A stretch of DNA of 64,000 bases from an uncultured Flavobacteriaceae bacterium (GCA_947497145.1 CANMFQ010000019.1:1-64000); one strand, 5' to 3'. Shown: positions 1 to 8,759, counted from the first letter of the stretch. Notes: generated from the sequence alone by a model not told the origin. Translations and numbers: made by a program.

Positions 1-1
1 A

Positions 2-58
2 AAAGACGTAAAAAAAGAACTCAAAAGAGCAAAATCAGAAACCAAGTCAAAATCATGA
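2..58 (+). CDS. possible 3' end of an upstream gene
   Basis: The second forward frame is open from the window edge to a TGA at 56-58 and encodes a Lys/Glu/Ser-rich tail (starts KDVKKELKRAK). Such a tail fits the C-terminus of a larger protein, but 18 codons are too few to identify anything. The first frame is also open, to 121-123, but its composition is less protein-like. No function can be given. Confidence 0.25.
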   Translation, partial: KDVKKELKRAKSETKSKS

Positions 59-189
59 GTCCTTTTGCAACGGTCTTATACTGCAAAATTGCTTTCAAAA
101 GCGATAAAAATGCCTTAAATTGACCTTATTCTCTTTAAAATACAGCCCTCAAGGGCAGGTGTACTATTGGCCGCATTAACTCAATAAAA

Positions 190-639
190 ATGAAATTAAA
201 ATTAGCCCGAATACTGACAATACTATTTTTTGTTCTTGCGATGATACATTTTTATTGGGCACTTGGTGGTCAATGGGGTTTTGAAAATTCTTTACCTAGT
301 AATGAGCAAGGAACAAAAATACTCAATCCGAAAACCATTGATAGTGTACTAGTTGGAGTAGTACTACTGCTCTTTGGATTTCTATACTTGTTTTCAATGA
401 CATTGTTGAAAAACAAAATATTAATTTTAATTCGAAATATTGGCCTTTGGGCTATTCCTATATTTTTTTTAATTAGAGCTATAGGCGATTTTAAGTACGT
501 TGGCTTTTTTAAGCAAATTAAAGGAACTTCCTTTGCGAATTTAGACACAACTTTTTATTCTCCTTTGTGTCTAATTATAGGATTGATAGGGTTTCTACTT
601 ATTAAGTTAAAAAATGAAAAATATCAGTCAAATAGCTAA
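190..639 (+). CDS. DUF3995-type small membrane protein
   Basis: The 149-residue product has four hydrophobic segments (about residues 7-27, 50-70, 78-98 and 122-142). The early HFYWALGGQWG motif and the later RAIGDFKYVGFFK segment are typical of the DUF3995 family of inner-membrane proteins. The family has no known function. The ATG at 190 is followed at once by a normal membrane anchor (MKLKLARILTILFF). It stands alone: the next sequence, ten bases downstream, is a truncated cytochrome gene in another frame. It may therefore have arrived with, or survived, the rearrangement that cut that gene. Confidence 0.75.
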   Translation: MKLKLARILTILFFVLAMIHFYWALGGQWGFENSLPSNEQGTKILNPKTIDSVLVGVVLLLFGFLYLFSMTLLKNKILILIRNIGLWAIPIFFLIRAIGDFKYVGFFKQIKGTSFANLDTTFYSPLCLIIGLIGFLLIKLKNEKYQSNS

Positions 640-659
640 AGAGAAATTTTGCTCTCTAA

Positions 660-1220
660 AACGCTCACAAAACCATACGTGATCGTCATGCATCATACAG
701 CTTATGCTCAGGTGTTATTGGGCATAAATTGTGTACTGGTGAAACTTGTTTTTTTGAAATTGATGATTTTGGAGATTTTAACAGCGCACCAATCCTCAAG
801 CCTGGTGATACCAATTATAATGATTTATGGAGTAGTCCTGCTCAAATAGCAGGAGAGTTTAATTGCGTTAATTGCCATATAGCAACGCCATTTATTCATA
901 CTCCTGCTGTTGATCAACTTACAAATCCTGTAACTACTTCAGAATTGATGATGCCAATAACGGGGTTAAACCCATATTGGGTTGTTGGGCAAGGGTGGCC
1001 ACAAACGCCTTCAACTACTACTCAAAACTCTTGCACCACATGCCACCGTCAAGCGTGTACAGAACATTTTCAAAACTACCCATTAGATGAATTAGTAATG
1101 CCAGCACCTTTTGAAAATGCTACCGATTTTGACCATAGCAATATTTCTAATGCAGATAGACAAGCCATTAGAAATTGGTGTAACACTTTAAATTTAGGTT
1201 TTGGTGTTAATGATGATTAA
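660..1220 (+). pseudogene. 5'-truncated copy of the dihaem lipoprotein gene
   Basis: From about 711 this frame matches the C-terminal half of the intact protein at 1623-2480: GVIGHK..TGETC, then CVNCH (haem motif 1), FIHTPA, CTTCH (haem motif 2) and an almost identical last 55 residues. There is no signal peptide and no credible start: the frame opens after a TAA at 657-659 and its first possible initiator is a TTG at 729. The region 660-710 does not match the parent gene, so the left junction lies there. It is most simply a remnant of a tandem duplication. Expression from an alternative start cannot be excluded, but the product would stay in the cytoplasm, where haem is not attached. Confidence 0.75.
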
Positions 1221-1235
1221 AAGTAGAAAAACTAT

Positions 1236-1268
1236 ATGAAAAAATTAACAACCACCACTCAATATTAA
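1236..1268 (+). pseudogene. remnant of the second cytochrome lipoprotein's start
   Basis: Ten codons (MKKLTTTTQY then TAA), preceded by a tagaaaaactat spacer, match the start and upstream spacer of the monohaem lipoprotein at 2522. This shows that the duplicated unit included both genes and was cut here on its right side. Confidence 0.5.
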
Positions 1269-1398
1269 AACACTGAAAAAAAGCAAATTACAAATCATCT
1301 AAGTAATATAGCTGTTCAAGTTTATCCAGTTGAACACTAATTCAATATAATATGAGTTTTTTTGATAAACAGATAAACGTATAAACTCAAAACAACTA

Positions 1399-1614
1399 AT
1401 GAAAAAGCTATCAATAATTTTTGTGTTGTTTTTGTCATTTACATCTTCAAAAAACGACAATTCTTCTGAAACAACACAAAACTATAATATAGTGGATGAT
1501 ACATTTACAGCGCTATTTACACCCAACTTTAGTGACCTTGTTTTATCTGAGGATAATGGAGGGGCTGAAATTTCAATGACAAAAAAAATACAAAATCTTA
1601 AGGAGATTAAATAA
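1399..1614 (+). CDS. small exported protein, possibly a decayed lipoprotein
   Basis: The 71-residue product starts with a good signal sequence (MKKLSIIFVLFLSFTSS) followed by an Asn/Ser/Thr-rich stretch. Where related flavobacterial lipoproteins have a lipobox Cys before Lys-Asn-Asp, this one has Ser (FTSSKND), so it could not be lipidated. The rest (NIVDDTFTALFTPNFSDLVL) has no family I recognise. It ends eight bases before the dihaem lipoprotein, so it may be the first gene of that operon or the stub of a broken gene. It has no CxxCH motif. Confidence 0.45.
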   Translation: MKKLSIIFVLFLSFTSSKNDNSSETTQNYNIVDDTFTALFTPNFSDLVLSEDNGGAEISMTKKIQNLKEIK

Positions 1615-1622
1615 CTTAAAAA

Positions 1623-2480
1623 ATGAACAGAAATTTAATTTTTTTATTAGTATTTGTTGTTGTTAGTTGCACTAGTCACGATATTACATCAAATTCTGTA
1701 CCCAGTCTAAATCGTACTGCTGAGGATCATGCATATGAATGTGAAGACGTTTTAGGACCACTTCCCAGATTTAGTTGTGCTGATGCAATTGAAGTGCCAA
1801 CCACTAAAGACGGTGTTCCTGTAACATTTCCTGAAGGAGAAGAAGGTAATGGGAGTACAAATCCTAGTGATTGTGACCATCCTTGGGCTTTTGGCATGGC
1901 ATGTCAAACAGGAAACAGGGTAGGCAGATACCAAGGCTTGAATATTGATGGAAGTGAAAATACAGATGTGGTTTTTATCACTTTTTGCAGAGATGGAGGA
2001 CTCGGGGTTATAGGCTATAAGTTTTCTACTGGAGAAACCTGTTTATTTTCTATTATTGATGGTGCCGATTCAAATAATACGCCACTTCCGGGTGAAACAG
2101 GATATAATGATTCATGGATGAGCCCACAAGTAGTGGCTGATGATCGATGTGTGAATTGTCATATGGCTGATCCTTTTATTCATACGCCGGCAATAGATCA
2201 GTTAAGAATACCAAATACAGAAGCGTTATTAGTTCCTATTACAGGTAAGGGGCAATACAGTATTATTGGAGCTGAATTTCAACAACCTTTTACAACTAAT
2301 ATTCAAAACTCTTGCACTACTTGCCACCGTCCTGCGTGTACAGAACATTTTCAAAACTATCCATTAGATGAATTAGCAATGCCCGCACCTTTTGAAAATG
2401 CTACCGATTTTGATCATAGCAATATTTCTAATGCAGATAGACAGGCCATTAGAGATTGGTGTGCAACGCTCGGATTATAA
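1623..2480 (+). CDS. dihaem c-type cytochrome-like lipoprotein
   Basis: The 285-residue product has a lipoprotein signal with lipidation Cys at residue 16 (VVVSC). Its N-terminal half is Cys-rich (residues 40, 52, 84, 94, 122, 140) and could be disulfide-bonded. It has two covalent haem motifs, CVNCH at 176-180 and CTTCH at 231-235. A nearby Met-rich stretch (LAMPAPFENA) could supply an axial ligand. I infer an electron carrier anchored on the periplasmic side of a membrane. It lies 41 bases upstream of a monohaem lipoprotein and heads a chain with YceI, OB-fold and DUF5777 genes. A half-length copy sits just upstream (660-1220). The N-terminal half matches no family I recognise. Confidence 0.8.
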   Translation: MNRNLIFLLVFVVVSCTSHDITSNSVPSLNRTAEDHAYECEDVLGPLPRFSCADAIEVPTTKDGVPVTFPEGEEGNGSTNPSDCDHPWAFGMACQTGNRVGRYQGLNIDGSENTDVVFITFCRDGGLGVIGYKFSTGETCLFSIIDGADSNNTPLPGETGYNDSWMSPQVVADDRCVNCHMADPFIHTPAIDQLRIPNTEALLVPITGKGQYSIIGAEFQQPFTTNIQNSCTTCHRPACTEHFQNYPLDELAMPAPFENATDFDHSNISNADRQAIRDWCATLGL

Positions 2481-2521
2481 GGTTTTGATAATAATGATAA
2501 TTAATAATAGAAAAACTAAAT

Positions 2522-2872
2522 ATGAAAAAATTAATAACAACCTCTAGTATTATGTTGCTAATACTATCAAGTTGCTCAAAAGGTTATATTCCTATAACAG
2601 AAACACCACCCGCACCATCAGGACCTATTAGCTATCAAACTGATATTGGTCCTGTAATTGCTTCTAGGTGTTTAGGCTGCCATAATACTAACGACCCACA
2701 AGGTAATTTAACATTAGAAAACTATAGTCAAGTGCGTAATTCGGCAGAAAACGGCACCCTTATTCAACGCATCAATGACGCCGCAAATCCTATGCCTAGA
2801 TCAGGTTTAATGCCTGCAGCTACGAGAATGCTTTTTGATGAATGGGTAAGTAATGGCTATTTAGAAAACTAA
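2522..2872 (+). CDS. monohaem c-type cytochrome lipoprotein
   Basis: The 116-residue product has a lipobox at LLILSSC (Cys18), a Pro-rich linker, and one haem motif CLGCH at 50-54 inside the usual IGPVIASRC context of small cytochrome c domains. Downstream MPRSGLMP (residues 91-98) supplies the likely distal Met ligand. It ends with the LFDEWVSNGY helix common in cytochrome domains that sense or relay electrons at the cell surface. Its stop codon overlaps the start of the YceI gene (TAATG), so the two are probably translationally coupled. Partner and substrate are unknown. The haem assignment is firm. Confidence 0.85.
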   Translation: MKKLITTSSIMLLILSSCSKGYIPITETPPAPSGPISYQTDIGPVIASRCLGCHNTNDPQGNLTLENYSQVRNSAENGTLIQRINDAANPMPRSGLMPAATRMLFDEWVSNGYLEN

Positions 2873-3423
2873 TGGATATGAAAAGTATTAGTATTATTAT
2901 TTTCTGTTTTATGACGGCATTACAACTTAATGCCCAAAAATATTTTACGCGTACGGGGGTTACTCAATTTGAAGCTTCCGAAAAAGCTTTTGAGCCTATT
3001 GCCGCAACCAATAAAAGTACAACTGTACTATTAAATACGAACACTGGTGCGATAGCGGCACAGGTGTTTATGGCAGGTTTTCAATTTAAAAATGCGCTAA
3101 TGCAAGAGCATTTTAATGAGAATTACATGGAAAGTCATAAATACCCTAAAGCGACCTTTAAAGGAGAATTACAAGATTTTTCGAATGAAAATCTAAAACG
3201 CAATAGCAGCTTTGAACTAAGTGGAACACTCAGCGTTAAAGGTGTTGAAAAAGAGATTGAAACCACCGTTACTGTAAAAGAAGAAAACAATCGAATTTAC
3301 ATATCAGGTAGTTTTTATGTAAGTCCAAATGATTTCGGCATTAAGATTCCTTCTATTGTTCGAGAAAAAATTGCCCAACAAATTCAAATTAGCATTGCAT
3401 ATGAGCTTACTGAAAAAAAATAA
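2872..3423 (+). CDS. YceI family periplasmic protein
   Basis: The 183-residue product has a signal peptide cleaved after LNAQ (about residue 21) and the YceI beta-barrel pattern: FEASEKAFEPI, FKNALMQEHFNENYMES, YPKATFKG and LSGTLSVKGVEKEI, ending with IQISIAYEL. YceI proteins bind isoprenoid or quinone-like lipids in a hydrophobic pocket, and some are linked to respiration. Next to two cytochrome lipoproteins, I infer a role in quinone or redox handling in the envelope. The start at 2872 overlaps the upstream stop. A second ATG two codons later (2878) is an equally good start. Confidence 0.88.
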   Translation: MDMKSISIIIFCFMTALQLNAQKYFTRTGVTQFEASEKAFEPIAATNKSTTVLLNTNTGAIAAQVFMAGFQFKNALMQEHFNENYMESHKYPKATFKGELQDFSNENLKRNSSFELSGTLSVKGVEKEIETTVTVKEENNRIYISGSFYVSPNDFGIKIPSIVREKIAQQIQISIAYELTEKK

Positions 3424-3796
3424 AGGGGCATTTAGTATAGCCTTACTAGCCATCATAGCAATAGGGTTATGGACTAGTTATCAATATGTGTTCGCAGCTC
3501 CCGCTAAAACAAATGAAATAACGGCAACCTATACCGGAGCGGCAGACGAATTTAAATATTTGGTTACCGAAAACCCTGCTAGTTGGTCACAAAAAATTGT
3601 TCAGTTAAAAGGAACAGTAACAGCGATAAATGAAGAAGGAATTTTACTTAATGGCACTATATATTGCCAATTTGAAAACAAGCAAAATTTACAATCAATC
3701 AGCAAAAACCAAAGTGTTGTCATCAAAGGAAAATATGTTGGTTTTGATGAATTATTAATGGAAATAAAAATAAATCAATGTATTATCATTCAATAA
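3401..3796 (+). CDS. membrane-anchored OB-fold (tRNA_anti-like) protein
   Basis: I start it at the ATG at 3401, inside the end of the YceI gene, because this puts a clean anchor directly at the N-terminus (MSLLKKNKGAFSIALLAI). The longer frame from 3329 only reads YceI codons. The 131-residue product has one membrane segment (about 10-28), then a small beta domain (IVQLKGTVTAINEEGILLNGTIYCQFE and VVIKGKYVGFD) typical of the tRNA_anti-like OB fold in Bacteroidota. Such proteins occur beside YceI and DUF5777 genes. Their function is not known. It overlaps both neighbours, so the operon is tight. Confidence 0.75.
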   Translation: MSLLKKNKGAFSIALLAIIAIGLWTSYQYVFAAPAKTNEITATYTGAADEFKYLVTENPASWSQKIVQLKGTVTAINEEGILLNGTIYCQFENKQNLQSISKNQSVVIKGKYVGFDELLMEIKINQCIIIQ

Positions 3797-4659
3797 AAAA
3801 AGCGTTTTTAATACCCGTATTATTAATAATACCTTTCTTGTGTAATGCTCAAGAAGATGATTTGCTACAAGAGTTGGATAATTTAAACCAAAATGAAACC
3901 ACATATGAACTACCTGCTTTTAAGGCGCTTCAAATCGGGAATTTACAATCTACTAAAGTCGTTGACAAAGGTGATTTATACCTTGTGGTAGCACATCGTT
4001 TTGGATACCTTAAAGAAGGAATTAAGGAGTTTTTTGGACTCGATCAAGCCAATACAAAAATTCAATTACTATATGGTCTGTTACCTAATTTACAAATAGG
4101 TGTTAGTAGAGACAGTTACGAAAAAACCTACTCAGGTACTGCTAAATACAAGCTGTACAGGCAATCGGATAAAATTCCTGTTAATGTTTCGCTTTATGGC
4201 AGTGTAGATATAAATACAGTGTTAAAAAAAAGTACCTACCCAGGCTTAAAAACATTTGATCCATTTTCATACACTACCCAAATATTGGTATCAAGGCGTT
4301 TTTCTGAAAAACTATCTTTAGAATTAGCGCCCATTTTTGTACGTCATAATCTACAAGATTTAAATTTTACCCAAACACAGACTCACAATCAAATTCTTTT
4401 AGGACTGGGTGGTCGCTATAAAATTTCTAAAAGACTAAGCATAAATGCAGATTACGCCTATAATTTTAGCAAAGACAGCAATTCATCCTATAAAAATCCA
4501 TTTACTGTTGGGGTAGATATTGAAACTGGCGGACACGTTTTTCAATTATTATTTACCAACGCAAGAGCTAGTAGCGATGCTTCATTCTTAACTGAAACAC
4601 TTGGCGACTGGTCAAAAAATGAAATTTCGTTTGGGTTTAACATCGTGCGTGTATTTTAG
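3778..4659 (+). CDS. DUF5777 family outer-membrane beta-barrel
   Basis: The 293-residue product has a signal peptide ending CNAQ (about residue 24), then KALQIGNLQSTKVVDKGDLYLVVAHRFG. That segment is the hallmark start of the DUF5777 barrel family, with alternating amphipathic strands to a C-terminal aromatic (IVRVF). Such barrels sit in the outer membrane and are often encoded beside c-type cytochromes and YceI proteins in Bacteroidota. By context I infer a porin-like partner for the cytochrome lipoproteins upstream. The start overlaps the end of the OB-fold gene by 19 bases. It is probably the last gene of the operon. Confidence 0.85.
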   Translation: MYYHSIKKAFLIPVLLIIPFLCNAQEDDLLQELDNLNQNETTYELPAFKALQIGNLQSTKVVDKGDLYLVVAHRFGYLKEGIKEFFGLDQANTKIQLLYGLLPNLQIGVSRDSYEKTYSGTAKYKLYRQSDKIPVNVSLYGSVDINTVLKKSTYPGLKTFDPFSYTTQILVSRRFSEKLSLELAPIFVRHNLQDLNFTQTQTHNQILLGLGGRYKISKRLSINADYAYNFSKDSNSSYKNPFTVGVDIETGGHVFQLLFTNARASSDASFLTETLGDWSKNEISFGFNIVRVF

Positions 4660-5070
4660 GTATATCATTGCAAATGTTTAAGTTAGTAATGCTAAAACCT
4701 TTGAAAAATGAACCACTATAGATTAGAAATCCATCGTTTTAGTTAGCAGATTAAAAGTTTGCCTCACAAAATGCACTAAATTCAATCAAATGATATGAAT
4801 CAATTAGTGGTTAAAACATGTATAGAAACTAAAGTAACTAGAATAAAATTGCAGCGTTCTAATCTCTAAAAAGAGAAAAAGAATGGAATAAGAAACAAAT
4901 TTACTTTTTGCGTATTTCCCACAACACCTTGTTTAGGTTACTGTACTTCAAAGCGCAGTATTTTTATGCTATAGATTCAAAAAAAAGTCGCATAACTATT
5001 TTCTTAACTTTTGTAAGTAATACGCCAAATTAAAGACCAACCTTTTGTAAATAAAAAAACCTACTTGATA
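4660..5070 (+). other. intergenic stretch, no gene seen
   Basis: This 411-base spacer has no convincing reading frame and no strong hairpin followed by T. A TAACTTTTG at 5005-5013 resembles the -7 box with one extra T and could serve the gene at 5071. The rest appears non-coding. Confidence 0.5.
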
Positions 5071-5931
5071 ATGAAAAATTTTAAGGCCTATTTCCTATTC
5101 GTACTAACAATGTTACTACTTTGTTTACTCCCTTATGCATCAAATGCACAAAGTGCATGGGTAAAAGAAAAAGGCAAACTATACTCGCAACTCTCTTACA
5201 GCTCTATTCCAGAATACGGCGGTATTTATAGTGACGAAAGCTACGTACCAAGTAGGCTGATCACCGATAATACCATTCAACTTTATGCAGAATATGGTTT
5301 AAGTGATAAGTTAACACTTATTGGTTCTGTTCCTATAAAAGCCATAAAAACGGGAGAAACAACAGCCAATTCAACCTTTCCATTAACAATTAACGAAAAA
5401 TCTAAAACTACCTTAGGCAACATTACTTTAGGACTTAAACACAAAATATACGATGCTAAGTTTGTTGTTTCTGGGCAATTAAATATAGCCTTGAATACCA
5501 GCAGCTTTGATAATGCATCTGGCATTCGTAGCGGTTATGACGCCTATACCTTTACTCCTACCCTAAATATAGGCCGTGGCTACTCTAAATATTACATACA
5601 AGGTTTTACAGGTTTTGATATTAGAACCAATGGGTATAGCTCTAATTTTAAAATTGGAGGCGAAGCTGGCTTTACTGGTATAAAAAATATTGTCTTAGTT
5701 GGATTTTTAGATTATGTAAAATCTTTTGAAAATGGCACTATTACTTTACCAGCAAGTTCTTTAGAAACAGGTCTTTACATTAACGATCAAGAGTATGCGG
5801 CTATTGGTTTAAAAGGATTGTATAATTTTACCCCAAATTTTGGTATTACTGCGGGTATGAATGGTGCTTTATCTGCTAACAATGTACCACGAAAAATGGC
5901 CATGAGCGCTGGAGTTTTTTACAAGCTTTAA
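5071..5931 (+). CDS. outer-membrane beta-barrel, transporter-like
   Basis: I use the ATG at 5071; a TTG two codons earlier is the longer alternative. The 286-residue product has a signal peptide ending ASNAQ (about residue 27), then AWVKEKGKLYSQLSYSSI. A series of amphipathic strands follows (LYAEYGLSDKLTLIGSVPIK, TLGNITLGLKHKIY, YSKYYIQGFTGFDIRT), ending in a Phe/Tyr/Leu terminus (GVFYKL). It resembles the broad phenol-degradation/transporter barrel group. Substrate is unknown. It is separated by over 400 bases from the cytochrome cluster, so it is probably an independent unit. Confidence 0.65.
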   Translation: MKNFKAYFLFVLTMLLLCLLPYASNAQSAWVKEKGKLYSQLSYSSIPEYGGIYSDESYVPSRLITDNTIQLYAEYGLSDKLTLIGSVPIKAIKTGETTANSTFPLTINEKSKTTLGNITLGLKHKIYDAKFVVSGQLNIALNTSSFDNASGIRSGYDAYTFTPTLNIGRGYSKYYIQGFTGFDIRTNGYSSNFKIGGEAGFTGIKNIVLVGFLDYVKSFENGTITLPASSLETGLYINDQEYAAIGLKGLYNFTPNFGITAGMNGALSANNVPRKMAMSAGVFYKL

Positions 5932-6040
5932 AATATGGTACGTTGGTAAAACGGATGGCTACTTCGTTTTTTTGAGCTAACTGCTTTACTAATACTATGG
6001 AGATTGCTTTGCGTAGACCATCGCTAAAAACAAGTCACAA

Positions 6041-6072
6041 AAAAAGGGAAGCCCAGTAGTGCTTCCCTTTTA
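6041..6072. terminator. bidirectional hairpin terminator
   Basis: AAAAAGGGAAGC and GCTTCCCTTTT form a stem around an 8-base loop, with A-tract and T-tract on opposite sides. It lies between the convergent genes ending at 5931 (+) and 6086 (-), so it can end both transcripts. Confidence 0.75.
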
Positions 6073-6085
6073 CATTGTGTATATC

Positions 6086-6256
6086 TTACATTTGCGCGGC
6101 TCTTTTTTTGTCGCGCTTTTCTTTTAAAAGTTCTCTAATATTTCCAATCAACCAATAAGGTACTACAAAAGTTAATAAAAAAATCATCAACCAGAAGCCA
6201 ATGGTCAAGATGGTGGCAAATGCTAAAAATCCTAAGTATTGGTCAAAATCAAACAT
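6086..6256 (-). CDS. small two-segment membrane protein
   Basis: From the ATG at 6256 the product is 56 residues: MFDFDQYLGFLAF, a long hydrophobic stretch (about 8-40, room for one long or two short helices), then a charged tail (RELLKEKRDKKRAAQM). The longer frame starts at 6313, but those extra residues add an unrelated hydrophobic start. I recognise no family. Similar short proteins with a basic cytoplasmic tail are common in Flavobacteriaceae. Confidence 0.55.
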   Translation of the reverse strand: MFDFDQYLGFLAFATILTIGFWLMIFLLTFVVPYWLIGNIRELLKEKRDKKRAAQM

Positions 6257-6368
6257 AAATACAAATTTTATTGCTACAAAGATACTTTGAAATGCATACA
6301 AACTGCAAATCAAAAAGAAAAAAAAATGAAAAATTTTATTCGGAATACGAAATAAAGCAGCAAACTAC

Positions 6369-6376
6369 TAACTTTG
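6369..6376 (+). promoter_or_regulatory. -7 promoter box for fumC
   Basis: TAACTTTG matches the Bacteroidota consensus TAnnTTTG exactly and lies 23 bases before the chosen fumC ATG. No clear -33 TTTG is visible at normal spacing, so the call rests on the -7 box and position. Confidence 0.4.
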
Positions 6377-6399
6377 TTGCAATTGATAAATACAAACAC

Positions 6400-7797
6400 A
6401 TGAGCTTTAGAATAGAAAAAGATACCATGGGCAAGGTTGAAGTGCCCGCTGATAAATATTGGGGCGCACAAACAGAACGCTCAAGAAACAATTTTAAAAT
6501 AGGTCCTGCTGCTTCTATGCCTTTAGATGTGGTATATGGTTTTGCTTATCTAAAAAAAGCTGCCGCTTTCGCTAATTGTGAGTTGGGGGTACTTTCTAAC
6601 GAAAAAAGAGACCTCATAGCACAGGTTTGTGATGAAATTTTAGCAGGAAAACATGATGACCAATTTCCGTTAGTAATATGGCAAACGGGTTCTGGTACGC
6701 AAAGTAATATGAATGTTAATGAAGTTATTGCCAATAGAGCTCATGAAATAGCGGGTAAGATTATTGGTGAAGGTGAAAAAACTATTCAACCCAATGATGA
6801 TGTTAACAAATCGCAATCATCAAACGATACCTTCCCTACGGGCATGCATATTGCTGCGTATAAAAAAATTGCAGAAACTACGATACCTGGTATCACACAG
6901 CTTAGAGATACACTTGCCAAAAAATCAAACGATTTTGCCAATGTAGTTAAAATTGGTCGTACGCACCTGATGGACGCCACTCCCCTCACCCTAGGTCAAG
7001 AATTCTCGGGTTATGTTTCGCAATTAGACCATGGTTTAAAAGCATTAAAAAATACGTTAGATCACCTCAGCGAACTTGCCTTAGGTGGTACAGCTGTAGG
7101 TACAGGCTTAAACACACCTGCTGGCTATGATGTTTTGGTAGCCAAATATATTGCCTCTTTTACGGGGCTTCCTTTTAAAACGGCTGATAATAAGTTTGAG
7201 GCTCTAGCTGCGCATGATGCCATTGTTGAAAGCCACGGAGCGCTAAAACAATTGGCCGTATCACTAAATAAAATTGCGAATGACATTCGTATGATGGCTT
7301 CTGGACCACGCTCTGGTATTGGCGAAATTATAATTCCCGCCAACGAACCTGGTAGTTCTATCATGCCTGGTAAGGTGAATCCAACGCAATGTGAAGCGCT
7401 TACTATGGTTTGTGCACAGGTAATGGGCAACGATGTAGCCATTAGCGTAGGTGGTACCCAAGGGCATTATGAGCTTAATGTATTTAAGCCCATGATGGCG
7501 GCTAATATATTACAGTCTGCCGAATTATTGGGTCAGGCTTGTGTAAGTTTTGATGTAAACTGTGCTGCAGGCATTGAGCCTAACCATGAAGTAATTAAAG
7601 AATTATTAAACAATTCTTTGATGCTGGTAACAGCTTTAAATACCAAAATAGGTTATTATAAAGCGGCAGAAATTGCCAATACAGCTCATAAAAACGGTAC
7701 TACCCTAAAAACGGAAGCGATAAACCTAGGCTATGTCACTGCCGAAGATTATGACGCTTGGGTTAAACCTGAAGATATGGTTGGTAGCTTAAAATAA
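6400..7797 (+). CDS. fumC: class II fumarate hydratase
   Basis: Fumarase C interconverts fumarate and (S)-malate in the TCA cycle, without an Fe-S cluster, as a cytoplasmic tetramer. From the ATG at 6400 the product is 465 residues, the usual family length ([11 protein letters not shown]). The frame open upstream to 6271 adds a Lys-rich non-conserved stretch and is rejected. Visible hallmarks are [35 protein letters not shown] and the mobile loop [11 protein letters not shown] (about residues 318-328) with the catalytic Ser. A TAnnTTTG box lies just upstream and a strong terminator follows, so it is a single-gene unit. Confidence 0.97.
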   Translation: MSFRIEKDTMGKVEVPADKYWGAQTERSRNNFKIGPAASMPLDVVYGFAYLKKAAAFANCELGVLSNEKRDLIAQVCDEILAGKHDDQFPLVIWQTGSGTQSNMNVNEVIANRAHEIAGKIIGEGEKTIQPNDDVNKSQSSNDTFPTGMHIAAYKKIAETTIPGITQLRDTLAKKSNDFANVVKIGRTHLMDATPLTLGQEFSGYVSQLDHGLKALKNTLDHLSELALGGTAVGTGLNTPAGYDVLVAKYIASFTGLPFKTADNKFEALAAHDAIVESHGALKQLAVSLNKIANDIRMMASGPRSGIGEIIIPANEPGSSIMPGKVNPTQCEALTMVCAQVMGNDVAISVGGTQGHYELNVFKPMMAANILQSAELLGQACVSFDVNCAAGIEPNHEVIKELLNNSLMLVTALNTKIGYYKAAEIANTAHKNGTTLKTEAINLGYVTAEDYDAWVKPEDMVGSLK

Positions 7798-7815
7798 GCT
7801 GCAACCATAAAGCAT

Positions 7816-7853
7816 AAAAAAAGGGGCTGTCTCATTAAAGACAGCCCCTTTTT
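7816..7853. terminator. bidirectional terminator after fumC
   Basis: AAAAAGGGGCTGTCT and AGACAGCCCCTTTTT form a near-perfect stem with a short CATTAA loop, flanked by A and T tracts. It separates fumC (+) from the minus-strand gene ending at 7872 and can terminate both. Confidence 0.9.
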
Positions 7854-7871
7854 AGTATCCGATAAGGACTA

Positions 7872-8759
7872 TTATTTCATTGCAAACTGAACGTTACCTA
7901 GTAAACGTAATCCGTCATCATAGATATTTACCATATAGTTTCCTTTTTGGAAATCACCTGCTGGCTTGTTGATATAATCACAAACATCTAAGTTTCTGTT
8001 TTCGTAGTAAAAGTTAGTTCCTTTACTGTATGTAATAGAGGCACCAGTATCATTTGTTTTAGAAAAACCTTCGCCCATAACATTACCTTGAGGGTCAAGA
8101 ACTTCAATAAAAAACTCTCTGTCACCTGCAGAAGCAATAACATTATTTGCTACCGTAAAACAAATTTTAAACTTGTCTGTAGCCTTAGCTCTAGAAGTAG
8201 AAACCAATTTTCCGTTTCTACGCTCTTTAACTGCATCAACATTAAAGGTAGTTAAGCTTAAAGCAGAACCTTTTTCAACAACATCTGCTAATTGTGTATT
8301 TTGTACTACTAAAGAATCATTAAAAACAGTTTGCTTTTCTAATTCAGTGTACGTAGAATCACGTTGCATAGCTATTAAAGCATTAGACTGCTTTAAAGAA
8401 TCAACCTGTTTTATTAATTGCTCTCTTTCAGCTTTTAAAACTCTTACTTGTCTTCTGTATCGTGATAATGAAGAAATATCAGCTTTCATTGTTCTTACTG
8501 AATCAATGTACTTTGTAATATTATCTCTGGCCGCAACCAATTCTTCATTTGTAGCATTGCTCTCTAAAATAGCTTTGTCATACTCTGATCTTAGGCTATT
8601 AAGGTCTTCTACAACAAGTTCTTTTTCTTTTGCCAATACCATTTCATTGTTCTGCTTTTCCTGGTAAAGACTAAAAGTATAGATGATAACTCCTATCAGT
8701 ACAACGCCCAATAAGGCCGCTAGCACTTTTAATCCGTTGTTATTTTTTGTTTCAGTCAT
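7872..8759 (-). CDS. membrane-anchored coiled-coil protein
   Basis: The 295-residue product has a short cytoplasmic start, one membrane helix (about residues 10-28), a long heptad-rich coiled coil (about 30-160), and a C-terminal globular domain of about 120 residues with beta-rich text (FKICFTVANNVIASAGDREFFIEVLDPQGNV). Proteins of this build are widespread in Flavobacteriia and often carry a misleading chromosome-partitioning name. No ATPase motif is present here. I infer an envelope structural or scaffold role. It is transcribed alone, divergent from the acetyltransferase. Confidence 0.75.
   Translation of the reverse strand: MTETKNNNGLKVLAALLGVVLIGVIIYTFSLYQEKQNNEMVLAKEKELVVEDLNSLRSEYDKAILESNATNEELVAARDNITKYIDSVRTMKADISSLSRYRRQVRVLKAEREQLIKQVDSLKQSNALIAMQRDSTYTELEKQTVFNDSLVVQNTQLADVVEKGSALSLTTFNVDAVKERRNGKLVSTSRAKATDKFKICFTVANNVIASAGDREFFIEVLDPQGNVMGEGFSKTNDTGASITYSKGTNFYYENRNLDVCDYINKPAGDFQKGNYMVNIYDDGLRLLGNVQFAMK

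Noticed and set aside
649-849. 66-codon forward ORF
   Set aside because: It is the wrong phase of the truncated cytochrome copy: the haem motifs lie in the other frame.
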